Origin: JBOGOC01 sp050747525
GTDB taxonomy: Bacteria; Acidobacteriota; Polarisedimenticolia; JACPZX01; DASXTC01
Length of the DNA stretch: 27,773 nt
Direction of reading: 5' to 3'
NCBI GenBank assembly: GCA_050747525.1
Contig: JBOGOC010000029.1
Coordinates: 1 to 27,773, forward strand
The notes below the pieces were generated by a model, which did no database searches, was not told the DNA's origin, and saw nothing but the letters and a program-made list of their open reading frames with translations. The stretch's first letter is position 1. Each line of letters opens with the position of its first letter. The position numbers were made by a program, and so were the translations under genes. Shown piece by piece: positions 1-7,078 of this stretch.

Positions 1-1
1 A

Positions 2-946
2 GGGAGCCCGCGGCTCATCACCGATACTGCCGGCAACCTAGTCGCGAAGCAGAAGTACCTGCCGTTTGGGGAGGAGATACAGCTGTCCGGGTCCACGAAG
101 AACACGCACAAGTTCACAGGGCATGAGCGGGATGCTGAGACAGGTCTCGATTACATGATCGGTCGATACTACAGTCGAAGCCATGCGCGGTTTAGCGGAG
201 CCGATCCAGTCCTGGGTTCGAATCTCTACACTTATGTCTCGAACAACCCGCTAGTCCTTGTTGATCCATACGGAATGGAGGAATTCAATGCCATGGCTGA
301 TGGCCTGGCATCGATGGCCGCCCAAGGGCACTGCGGACACTGTGGGATCTCAAACCCAGGATTAGGCGCCGCGATGAACGGAGAGTATGACGCAAATGGA
401 GAATTCCAGATCACGGGCACACCTGGGGTTCCATTCGATTATGATGCAGATGACCCAATATTTGGCCCATTCGGGATGTTCAAGTACATAACACCGCCAA
501 AGCAGGAAGAGTACAACGCGTTTAAGTCATTCGCGAGCCAGGTTGAGGGCTTTATTCGCGGCAATAAACCAGACCTTAGCCTGGCCCACGAAGCTTATGT
601 TACGAGGACCACCTCTTCGATTGAAAATGGTGTTGAGACAGTGACTGTGACAAGCCAGAAGGTCTGGGTGTTTCCAAGTGGGCCTGAGATTGTTTCTGCC
701 GAACTCAGTGGCCCGCTCGGAAGAGTAACTGGCTTTAGCGCTCACGCCCTGAACAGAATAATTCAGCGCGGCGTTGCTCCCAACCGAATCCTCGATGCAC
801 TTAAAAACCCGATTCGTCTAGGACCTGTCACGCTGAGAGATGGGCGGCCTTCCCAGGTAATCTATGGGCGGTATGCCAACGTTGTGCAGAATCCGGAGAC
901 AGGACGTATCATCACAACGTGGAGCACAACGGGCAGGATCCCATGA
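2..946 (+). CDS. RHS repeat-associated core protein, C-terminal part with toxin tip (5' partial)
   Basis: The reading frame is already open at base 2, so this is only the C-terminal end of a much larger RHS polymorphic toxin. The RHS core signature is plain: YLPFGEE, then FTGHERDAETGLDYM, GRYYS and the closing VDPYGM near base 280. RHS proteins form a shell that encloses a variable C-terminal toxin, released after the core. The variable tip here is about 220 residues. Its last 70 residues (from about base 737) contain HALNRIIQRG followed by VIYGRYANVV and ITTW. This resembles the small DUF4258/BECR-type RNase-like domains found at toxin tips; that assignment is inference from motif shape. The tip is less GC-rich than the core. 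A small gene overlaps the stop codon by 4 bases, the usual place for an immunity gene. Confidence 0.85.
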   Translation, partial: GSPRLITDTAGNLVAKQKYLPFGEEIQLSGSTKNTHKFTGHERDAETGLDYMIGRYYSRSHARFSGADPVLGSNLYTYVSNNPLVLVDPYGMEEFNAMADGLASMAAQGHCGHCGISNPGLGAAMNGEYDANGEFQITGTPGVPFDYDADDPIFGPFGMFKYITPPKQEEYNAFKSFASQVEGFIRGNKPDLSLAHEAYVTRTTSSIENGVETVTVTSQKVWVFPSGPEIVSAELSGPLGRVTGFSAHALNRIIQRGVAPNRILDALKNPIRLGPVTLRDGRPSQVIYGRYANVVQNPETGRIITTWSTTGRIP

Positions 947-1185
947 AGATTAAACTTGATCAGAAGGAAACAGACTTGCTACAGAGTTTGGCACTTCCGG
1001 ACCGACTACTGCTTAGCCTTAGAGTTAATGGTGGCGCTGATATGTCGCCTGATGAGTGGCGGACAGTGCTCGATGCCTGTATTGACGACCTGCAGATCCG
1101 AGGTTTTGATTCCAAAGATGAGCCTACCGAACGAGGCATGCTTCTCGAGGGGATTATCGACAAGATTGAGGATCCTGATGCGTAG
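943..1185 (+). CDS. Probable immunity protein for the RHS toxin
   Basis: This 80-residue acidic protein begins MKIKLDQKETDLLQSLALP and is predicted to be mostly helical. I chose the ATG at 943 because it forms an ATGA overlap with the RHS stop codon; an ATG at 919 would overlap the toxin much further. I do not recognise a named family. The case for immunity rests on position, size, acidity and translational coupling, since cognate immunity genes almost always follow directly after a polymorphic toxin. It could instead be an unrelated small gene. Nothing else is coded between its stop and the end of the recombinase gene at 1342. Confidence 0.6.
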   Translation: MKIKLDQKETDLLQSLALPDRLLLSLRVNGGADMSPDEWRTVLDACIDDLQIRGFDSKDEPTERGMLLEGIIDKIEDPDA

Positions 1186-1341
1186 CACCTGAGGGTCAGA
1201 TCCAGACATGATCGGCCCTTTCTGGTCCCCAACGCCGGGTTGTCGTTCCTTGCCGACTGAAGTGGTCCAGCGAATGTGGTGGTGTGGAATCGAGCGAGAA
1301 ATGTCTCCCGGTGAGCCGGGCACGAAGAGTTACAGAGAGTG

Positions 1342-3237
1342 TCAGCCTGACTTTTTCCAGAAGCCTCGGTCGCCCAGGAATCGGAGGACTGCCCCCCGGT
1401 CGGGTGGCGTCTTTTGGGTATTCATGGCTGTCCACCCGCTGATACAAAAAGACGCCGCGACCATGTCCCGGATCTTCAGCGTCCCGCTCTTCTTGACTGG
1501 GTGCAGCGTGATTCGTTCGACGAAGGCGCTGAGGAACTCCTTCTGCTCAAGGAAGGTCCCGGTGGCGAGGACCTCTCTGAAGCGCGTCAGGTAGGCCAGC
1601 GCGGCGTTCGTGGCGGCCTCCAGATCCACCTTCCGTTGGGCGCGTAGGCCGAGTTCCTCGCGGCGATCCTCAAGTTGGCGACGGCGGTTCTTGAGCTGCA
1701 CCAGCCGCTCGTCGATGAGGTCCTTGTTGACCGGCGTGATGCTGTCGATCAGCCGGTCGATATCGGCCGCAACCCGGGACATCTCTTCCTCGACGGCCTT
1801 CAGGTCGGTGTCGGGCGTACCGATCGCCTGTTCAAGCTCCTCGCGGACGTATCGGCGCAACTCCGCCATGCCCGAGCCATCGAGCACCTGAATGAGCCGG
1901 CGCCTGACCTGCTCGATGACGAACGCCTCGAGAGGTTCCTTCTCGAAGGCGGCGCGGCGGCACACGGAGTTGCCCTTGGCGAGATAGCCCTGACAGAGGT
2001 AGTACTGCGGCCGCTCGGCGGGCGGGGTGGTGGTCTTGCGTCGGATCTTGTGGGTCCAGCCTGAAAGGTGATGTCCGCACAGCTCGCAGGTGATGAGGCG
2101 CGACAGCAGGTAGTTGGAGCTCCGGGCGCGCCCGGACAGCCGTTTCTTGAAGGTGGAGGCCTCTCGGCGGCCATCGAGAATCCTCTGCGCGGCGGCGAAC
2201 ACCTCGCGTGACACGATGGCCTCGTGCGTGTTGGAGGTCACGATCCAGTTCTCGCGGGGGTTCTTCTCGGGCAGGCCCGACTTGAGGCGGTTCCTGGCCA
2301 CCGAGCGGCCGTCAACAATCTTGTGGAACTTGCCTTGCGTGCAGCGGTTCCACACCGTGTCGCCCGTGTAGACCGGGCGTCTGAGGATGTGGCCCACCGA
2401 GCTGACGTTCCACTTGCCGTGGTAGAAGCGGTTCCCCCACCAGCCGCTCCTGGGGGAAGTGATCCCCGCGCGGTTGAGTCGGTTGGCGATGGCCCGGCCG
2501 CCGAGCCCTTCGTTGACGCACCAGTCGAAGATGTTCCGGACGGTTTCCACCCGTTCGGGAAGGCTGAGCACGAGACGGACCGAGTCGTTGTCCATCCTGG
2601 GGGGCCGCTCGCCATAGGGGACCCTGAACATGAAGGTGCCGTCAGGGGAGAAGACATCCTTCTCGCCGCCGGGCAGGTAGCGGACGATGTGGAAGGGCTC
2701 CCCCCGGGAGTTGGAGTACAAGTAGTCGTACCCCCACGGGGACGTGGAGCCGAAGTAGCTACCGGCCTGCACGGACGACATCTGGCCGCGGGCGGTGAGC
2801 CGGCTCAGGTCCACGGACTCCTGCCGCGCCTGCCACTGGCGCATCGGGCGGATGAGTTCGCTGGTGAAGTCGTCGCCGAAGTTCTCGGTGGCGTAGACGA
2901 CCTCCACACCGTGCTGCCGCAGCAGGTGACGGTAGTACCCGGCCTCGTCAACATCGCCGCGGGAGAAGCGCTTGATGTCGTAGACGAGGATGGCCCGGAA
3001 CCGGGCCTTGCCCTGTGCTTCTCGGATCATGCGCTGGAAGTCGCCCCGGGCGTCGGCGCTGGTGCCGGAGATGCCGTCGTCCACGAATTCGTCGACGATC
3101 TCGAAGCCGTTCTCCGCCGCGAAGCGCTGAAGGTAGGAGCGCTGGTCCCCGATGCTCTGCTCCTGGCGGTCGGTGCTGCGCCGCAAATACAGCACGCAGG
3201 GGCGCCCGGCGGGAAGCTTGTCAGGCGCGGGTTTCAT
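1342..3237 (-). CDS. Large serine recombinase (integrase) of the mobile element
   Basis: This 631-residue protein has the large serine recombinase layout. The resolvase-type catalytic domain (about 1-160) carries the nucleophile in YLRRSTDRQEQSI (Ser21), plus DDGISGTS and YDIKRFSRGD with the expected arginines. A recombinase DNA-binding domain follows (about 190-350). A zinc-ribbon starts at CELC (Cys384 and Cys387) and is completed by the cysteines around YLCQGY and SVCRR. A coiled-coil stretch (about 480-550, EEEMSRVAADIDRLID) precedes the C-terminus. Such enzymes integrate and excise phages and mobile elements by cutting both strands through a phosphoserine link. It is the last gene of a five-gene run and its start overlaps the upstream small gene by 17 bases. 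It sits at the left edge of the element, as expected for an integrase next to its attachment site, but I could not identify att sequences. Confidence 0.93.
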   Translation of the reverse strand: MKPAPDKLPAGRPCVLYLRRSTDRQEQSIGDQRSYLQRFAAENGFEIVDEFVDDGISGTSADARGDFQRMIREAQGKARFRAILVYDIKRFSRGDVDEAGYYRHLLRQHGVEVVYATENFGDDFTSELIRPMRQWQARQESVDLSRLTARGQMSSVQAGSYFGSTSPWGYDYLYSNSRGEPFHIVRYLPGGEKDVFSPDGTFMFRVPYGERPPRMDNDSVRLVLSLPERVETVRNIFDWCVNEGLGGRAIANRLNRAGITSPRSGWWGNRFYHGKWNVSSVGHILRRPVYTGDTVWNRCTQGKFHKIVDGRSVARNRLKSGLPEKNPRENWIVTSNTHEAIVSREVFAAAQRILDGRREASTFKKRLSGRARSSNYLLSRLITCELCGHHLSGWTHKIRRKTTTPPAERPQYYLCQGYLAKGNSVCRRAAFEKEPLEAFVIEQVRRRLIQVLDGSGMAELRRYVREELEQAIGTPDTDLKAVEEEMSRVAADIDRLIDSITPVNKDLIDERLVQLKNRRRQLEDRREELGLRAQRKVDLEAATNAALAYLTRFREVLATGTFLEQKEFLSAFVERITLHPVKKSGTLKIRDMVAASFCISGWTAMNTQKTPPDRGAVLRFLGDRGFWKKSG

Positions 3238-3406
3238 CGTCGTCGGTCCGGGTGATCATCGTGTCCAACAAGGCCTTGGAAGGCGCGGCCAAGTCAAGGC
3301 TGCTGTCGCGGATAGCTTGCCGGTGCGTCCAGCCACCACCAGCAGCACTGGTCCTGTGCACCGGGCGGATACATCCGGGCTCAGCGCAGCGGACGGGCGG
3401 CGTCAC
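3221..3406 (-). CDS. Small protein between mini-A and recombinase
   Basis: The 61-residue frame starts at a GTG that overlaps the stop of the mini-A gene (GTGA) and ends 17 bases inside the recombinase gene. It contains RCAEPGCIRPVHRTS with two cysteines and two histidines nearby, which could bind a metal, and ends in an acidic tail. I do not recognise the family. The reason to believe it is the unbroken chain of 4-base overlaps through this run, which suggests coupled translation. It may help couple expression of the recombinase to mini-A, or simply be a short accessory protein. Confidence 0.55.
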   Translation of the reverse strand: MTPPVRCAEPGCIRPVHRTSAAGGGWTHRQAIRDSSLDLAAPSKALLDTMITRTDDDETRA

Positions 3407-4326
3407 GCGTTCTCCGCCTCGATAAGGGCGACGACCTTCTCCCGCAGGACTTCCAGGCGCTCTCGCTCGGCGGCTTCAGCCCGGCGTTCCGTTTCGAGGA
3501 GGCCTTCGTCGAGCCAGCTCTCGATGGAATCGCGCACCAGATCCTCAAGAATGTCCGGGCGTAAGGCATCGAGCTCTACGGCAACATTCCCGAACCGCTC
3601 GATGTACTTCTTGGCCCGCGTGTCCGTGTGCTTCAGCGCGTCAGGGTTCGTCGGGAGCCCGTGTTCCTTCACTTGGTCGGGTGTAAGAGCGCACCGGATG
3701 CCAGTCACCCATCCCTGCAGGCCCATCTCCTGCTCGAGGGTGAACAGCATGGCCGGCAGCATCTCGTAACCGGACGGGTCCAAGTCACCGAAGTAGAGAA
3801 TGACCGTCCCCTTCCCCCGGCTGGCGTTGTGCCTGATGCGTTTGGCGGCCTCATGCAGGTAGGAGACGGAGGAGAAGCCACGGGCAACCACGACGGGAAC
3901 GCAGTACGGGAAAGCCGCCCGGTGGCAGACGTGACTCAGCGCGTCCTTCTCGACCCAGACTTCCAGGGCATGATCCTGGGCGCGCAGCAGGTCGCGGCGG
4001 TATCCGGCGAGGTAGTCCCCCGTCTGGTCCCGGACGAAATCAGCGGCGTCATCCCAGCCGGCCGACACTAGAACTGACCGGGCGCGGTCCTCGATGGCAT
4101 CCCAGGCCACATGGCCGTCCAGGCGGGCCTGCACCAGGACGCGGGACAGCTTCTGGTAGGCAGTGTGCCGGTTCTCGATGTCGCCGGCCGCCACAAGCTG
4201 GTAGTAGACCTGTCTCAACGTGAGGGGCCAGTAGTCGCGCAGGCCATCGAGGACCTCCTCCACGCGGGCCAGGAAGGCCCTCTTGGCGGGCGTCCATGCT
4301 CCTCGACCGCTCTCGCGGCGGCTCAT
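3403..4326 (-). CDS. Topo VI subunit A/Spo11-like protein (mini-A type)
   Basis: This 307-residue protein has both halves of the Topo VI-A/Spo11 DNA-cleavage core. The winged-helix part has PLTLRQVYYQLV with tandem tyrosines at 41-42, where the family keeps its catalytic tyrosine. The TOPRIM part has VWVEKDAL (Glu126) and YFGDLDPSGYEM (Asp181, Asp183), the metal-binding acid and the DxD pair. No subunit B (GHKL ATPase) is encoded nearby. Stand-alone bacterial, plasmid and viral relatives have been described as 'mini-A'; their function is not settled. Family logic predicts a metal-dependent tyrosine that makes or senses double-strand breaks. It lies in the same overlapping run as the serine recombinase, so a role in excision, replication or segregation of the element is a fair inference. 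It starts at ATG 4326, overlapping the upstream stop as ATGA. Confidence 0.85.
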   Translation of the reverse strand: MSRRESGRGAWTPAKRAFLARVEEVLDGLRDYWPLTLRQVYYQLVAAGDIENRHTAYQKLSRVLVQARLDGHVAWDAIEDRARSVLVSAGWDDAADFVRDQTGDYLAGYRRDLLRAQDHALEVWVEKDALSHVCHRAAFPYCVPVVVARGFSSVSYLHEAAKRIRHNASRGKGTVILYFGDLDPSGYEMLPAMLFTLEQEMGLQGWVTGIRCALTPDQVKEHGLPTNPDALKHTDTRAKKYIERFGNVAVELDALRPDILEDLVRDSIESWLDEGLLETERRAEAAERERLEVLREKVVALIEAENA

Positions 4327-4484
4327 GGGTCGGCCGCCTTTCGCTCGGCCCTATCGGCCACTGGGGCGGTCTGCTGCTCGGCCAGGTGGGCGCGGATCAA
4401 GAGGCGGGCGAGGATGCGGAGAGGGGCAGCGTAAGCTTCCGGTTCGAGAACCTCGGCGGCAGCGGCGGGCTCGTGAGCGCTCAA
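4323..4484 (-). CDS. Small helical protein, TTG start
   Basis: I start this 53-residue frame at a TTG (4484-4482). It has an excellent ribosome-binding site, AGAGGAG, five bases upstream. The TTG overlaps the stop of the upstream gene (TTGA), and its own stop overlaps the mini-A start (ATGA). The protein begins MSAHEPAAAAEVLEPEAYAA and continues as an alanine- and arginine-rich helix. A longer frame from 4604 exists, but its first part lies inside the upstream gene and lacks protein character. No family is recognised. The coupling suggests an accessory partner of mini-A. Confidence 0.5.
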   Translation of the reverse strand: MSAHEPAAAAEVLEPEAYAAPLRILARLLIRAHLAEQQTAPVADRAERKAADP

Positions 4485-4744
4485 GGCCGCTCCTCTGGAC
4501 CCGGCCGGCCCCCGGAGGGATGGGCCACCTGCCAGCACCACCAGCACAGGCCGTCGCGCCAGGTGGGGCGGAGGCAGGCGGGGATGGAGCAAATGCTCCT
4601 GCACTCAGAAGCCTGGCCCGTTGAGACCATCGTCCTCTCTCGTCGAAGCGCCTGTGCCCCTTCGGCATGTCTGCGAAGCGTGCGGACAACCTTTGCCCGC
4701 TCGTTATAGAAATCGTCGCCGGGCCGGAAGGTGTGATGTGACAT
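4481..4744 (-). CDS. Small cysteine-rich protein, first gene of the recombinase run
   Basis: The 87-residue protein starts at ATG 4744; a GTG at 4750 is an alternative, and neither has a clear ribosome-binding site. Its second half carries CRSICSIPACLRPT and then LCWWCW. This spacing of cysteines would suit a zinc-binding knuckle. The first half is basic (ERAKVVRTLRRHAEG). I do not recognise the family; a small DNA-binding or protein-docking factor is the natural guess. It opens the divergent minus-strand run and is joined to the next gene by a TTGA overlap. Its promoter region is shared with the regulator gene on the other strand. Confidence 0.55.
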   Translation of the reverse strand: MSHHTFRPGDDFYNERAKVVRTLRRHAEGAQALRRERTMVSTGQASECRSICSIPACLRPTWRDGLCWWCWQVAHPSGGRPGPEERP

Positions 4745-4767
4745 CTGCACTTTTTCTGTAGGAGCAA

Positions 4768-4787
4768 CCGGGCATAGAATGTCCGGG
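4768..4787 (+). promoter_or_regulatory. Candidate operator-promoter between the divergent runs
   Basis: The arms CCGGGCA (4768-4774) and TGTCCGG (4780-4786) pair at six of seven positions around TAGAA. The hexamer TAGAAT (4775-4780) is a five-of-six match to a -10 box and would give a short leader before the AGGGAGG ribosome-binding site at 4804-4810. A repressor bound here would cover the -10 box and face both transcription units. No convincing -35 box is visible. Confidence 0.4.
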
Positions 4788-4817
4788 CAGAGAAAGCCCC
4801 CGCAGGGAGGAAAGCCG

Positions 4818-5960
4818 ATGAACCTGTCCGCCGCCTGCTACGGTCAGCTAACGCCGGAGCAGTGGGAAAAGGTCACGTCCTGGATGGCGAAGGACATGTG
4901 CTTCGCCTTGGGCGCGCTCAGCTTGGCCATGAACGACCTGGGGTTCGAGCTACCGGAGGACGACAGGGCGGTTCTACAACGGCATGAAGAGGAGTGCGCA
5001 GGGTGCTGGGAGAACATCCTCACGCGGAGCCAAGGTGAGGATGACAGCTTCCGCCGCCGGATCTACTTGAACGTTTACCACTTCGGTCTTTGGGCCTTGC
5101 TGAGGCAACGTGGTGGGAAGTTCGAGATGGAAGAAGTCCCCACGGGGACCCGTTTCTATACTCAGTACCCCCCAGACATGGATCTTCCTTACACCGCGGC
5201 TGATCTGCGGATCCCACGAGACCCATCGCAAGCATGTGAGTTGATTCTCGACGTGCGGACGGCCGAGATCTACAAGGAGCCTCGGGAAGTCCTTCACAGC
5301 ATGGACAGGACCCTTGCTACCGAAATCAAGGTGTTCAACCGGCCCGGCGGTGAAGCGATTCAGTGGTGGCCCATCGTCGATGACAGGCCGTGCGAGTTGA
5401 AGGTCAGGTGGGAAGGCCAGACCAGGCATGTAGCCACTGACTGGAGACTCCAGCCGCGGTATTCGAGCAAGCTCCGTGATTGGCAGGCGCCGCTCAACGA
5501 TCCAGACGAGAACGAGAGCACGGGCCTTGCCGCGCTACGGCTTAGGAACATCGCCCTTGAGTACGACGGGTCGTCAAGGTTCGCTGGATTTCTCGCCACG
5601 ACACTGCCCTGGAGACTGGCAGACGAGTACCAGAGGCGCAGCAGGGACGTGGCAGAGAGCGTCGTGAGGGTGCCGAGGTTCACCGATGAAGCTTCAGATG
5701 ATCTTCCACTGAAAGAGGAGCACGAAGCGCGCAAGCAGGAGTCGGTTGAACAGGCAGCAAGGTCAGCTTGGGTGATGGACAGGCCTAAGATAACCAAGCA
5801 GCTACTAGAGCAACTCACTAAGCAGGAACGGCTTATCCTTGACCTCAAGATGAAGGGTCTATCCGACGAGGAGGCCGGCAAGGAGGTTGGCCTTACCCGG
5901 GAGACCGTCAACCGCAAGATGAAGATCATCCGCCAGAAGGGCGCCTCGATTTACCGGTAA
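4818..5960 (+). CDS. HTH transcriptional regulator with sigma/LuxR-like C-terminus
   Basis: I use ATG 4818 because AGGGAGG sits seven bases upstream; the frame is open back to 4779. The product is 380 residues. The N-terminal 300 residues are an unrecognised domain with CFALGALSLAMNDLG and an EECAGCWENI segment. The last 50 residues contain LTKQERLILDLKMKGLSDEE followed by AGKEVGLTRETVNRKMKIIR, a clear helix-turn-helix of the sigma-70 region 4/LuxR kind, where the protein would contact DNA. It is divergent from the recombinase run and lies upstream of the replication genes. A switch controlling excision against maintenance is therefore a reasonable inference. Whether it activates, represses or acts as a sigma-like factor cannot be told. 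Confidence 0.7.
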   Translation: MNLSAACYGQLTPEQWEKVTSWMAKDMCFALGALSLAMNDLGFELPEDDRAVLQRHEEECAGCWENILTRSQGEDDSFRRRIYLNVYHFGLWALLRQRGGKFEMEEVPTGTRFYTQYPPDMDLPYTAADLRIPRDPSQACELILDVRTAEIYKEPREVLHSMDRTLATEIKVFNRPGGEAIQWWPIVDDRPCELKVRWEGQTRHVATDWRLQPRYSSKLRDWQAPLNDPDENESTGLAALRLRNIALEYDGSSRFAGFLATTLPWRLADEYQRRSRDVAESVVRVPRFTDEASDDLPLKEEHEARKQESVEQAARSAWVMDRPKITKQLLEQLTKQERLILDLKMKGLSDEEAGKEVGLTRETVNRKMKIIRQKGASIYR

Positions 5961-6077
5961 GTTTTTCCTACTTTCGAGATCACACCTCCCCGATTCCCAT
6001 CGATTTCTTGTGTGACTGCCCCACCCAGGACCGGTCACTCCGGCCGGCAAGGATCATGGTGGGTCGGGAGGTGCAGT

Positions 6078-6386
6078 GTGCTCAACACTCAACCGCTCCT
6101 TTCATCGGGCCCGATGGTGCGATTCCCGAACGCCCGGGAAAGGCAGCGACTCGGACGCGCAGTCTGGGTCCTGCTGCTGTTGGCGAGGTGGCAGGACACA
6201 GGCGACACCTATGTCCGGGGTGGCGCCTCCATTCGTTGCGGCGAGTTGGCGGCGGAGCTGGGCGTGGGGGAAAGACAGGTCCGTAGGGACCTCAGGCGCC
6301 TTCGCTTGGCTGGGTATGTCGAACTTCAGCGAACAGGTCGTGGCTTCAAGATCCGGCTGAGCGGCGTTGACAGGTGCCGTTCATGA
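6078..6386 (+). CDS. Winged-helix DNA-binding protein
   Basis: I start at GTG 6078, where GGGAGG lies six bases upstream; an ATG at 6012 in the same frame lacks such a site. The 102-residue product has RERQRLGRAVWVLLLLARWQ and then a classical winged helix: GELAAELGVGERQVRRDLRR, LRLAGYVELQR and a short wing ending FKIRLSG. Proteins of this type often precede phage and plasmid primase genes, where they act as replication or control factors. The stop codon overlaps the start of the TOPRIM gene as ATGA, so the two are probably co-translated. Confidence 0.72.
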   Translation: MLNTQPLLSSGPMVRFPNARERQRLGRAVWVLLLLARWQDTGDTYVRGGASIRCGELAAELGVGERQVRRDLRRLRLAGYVELQRTGRGFKIRLSGVDRCRS

Positions 6387-7078
6387 AGGCCTACGTGAGG
6401 CCGGGTATCCACGATTCACGAAGGTTGCTACCAGAGCACCGCGAGCAACTGGAGGCGAGCGCAATAGATTTGGAAACGGCACTGTTTGGTGCTGTCTACT
6501 CGATCGCCCACCAGGAGGCATACGCGCTCGGAATGCGCGGAGACGTTCTGGACGGTCTCGCATTCCCTTACTGGGTCCCGTCGGAGCAGAGGTTTAGCAG
6601 CCGGATGCTACGGGTTCGGCTCGACATCGAACAGGTAGACAAGAAATATCTTCAGCCAATTGGGGAACGGGCCCGACTGTACTTCATTGCTGGAACGACC
6701 GCTGCACAGCTAGCAGACACCTCGTTGCCCGTGCTAATGACCGAGGGCGAGAAGAAAAGTCTGGCACTCCACCGGGCCCTCAACGAGCTGGACATAGCCG
6801 GGTTAGTCATAGGGCTCGGTGGCGTTTGGGGTTGGAGGTGGTCGCCGAAGGAACTCCAGCCCGATGGCAAGCTGGGCAAGGGTAGGAGCCGTCCGAGTGA
6901 AGAGTTGGACCTGATCGCTTGGAAGGGCCGCATCGTCTACGTGATCTTCGACAGCGACGTCGAATCCAATCCAAAGGTCACGACTGCTGAGTCTGCTCTC
7001 GCGCGGGAGTTCCACTCACGAGGCGCGAAGGTCCACTTGGTTAGGGTGCCTGGCGGAGAAGCCGCATGTCTAAAGTAG
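6383..7078 (+). CDS. DUF3854/TOPRIM primase-like protein (N-terminal half of a split primase-helicase)
   Basis: ATG 6383 forms an ATGA overlap with the preceding gene and gives 231 residues; a GTG at 6374 is an in-frame alternative. The TOPRIM signature is clear: VLMTEGEKKSLALHRAL (EGEKK about 121-125), then GLVIGLGGVWGW, then VYVIFDSD (DxD about 190-192). DUF3854-type TOPRIM domains are typical of phage and element primases that make primers for a linked helicase. Proteins of this kind usually run on through a KVGVDDFL-like segment, but here that segment (KVGVDDLIAARG) is at the start of the next frame. The gene therefore looks like half of a formerly continuous protein, now overlapping its partner by 13 bases in the -1 frame. 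Confidence 0.78.
   Translation: MKAYVRPGIHDSRRLLPEHREQLEASAIDLETALFGAVYSIAHQEAYALGMRGDVLDGLAFPYWVPSEQRFSSRMLRVRLDIEQVDKKYLQPIGERARLYFIAGTTAAQLADTSLPVLMTEGEKKSLALHRALNELDIAGLVIGLGGVWGWRWSPKELQPDGKLGKGRSRPSEELDLIAWKGRIVYVIFDSDVESNPKVTTAESALAREFHSRGAKVHLVRVPGGEAACLK

Noticed and set aside
2224..3255. Long plus-strand open frame of 343 codons
   Set aside because: It is the antisense of the serine recombinase gene; its residues are low-complexity Val/Ala/Gly/Arg and no motif is seen.
7066..7078. Programmed -1 frameshift site in the primase-helicase overlap
   Set aside because: No slippery heptamer of the X XXY YYZ type is present (the local bases are CTAAAGTAG), and the second frame has its own start. 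Coupling explains the arrangement.
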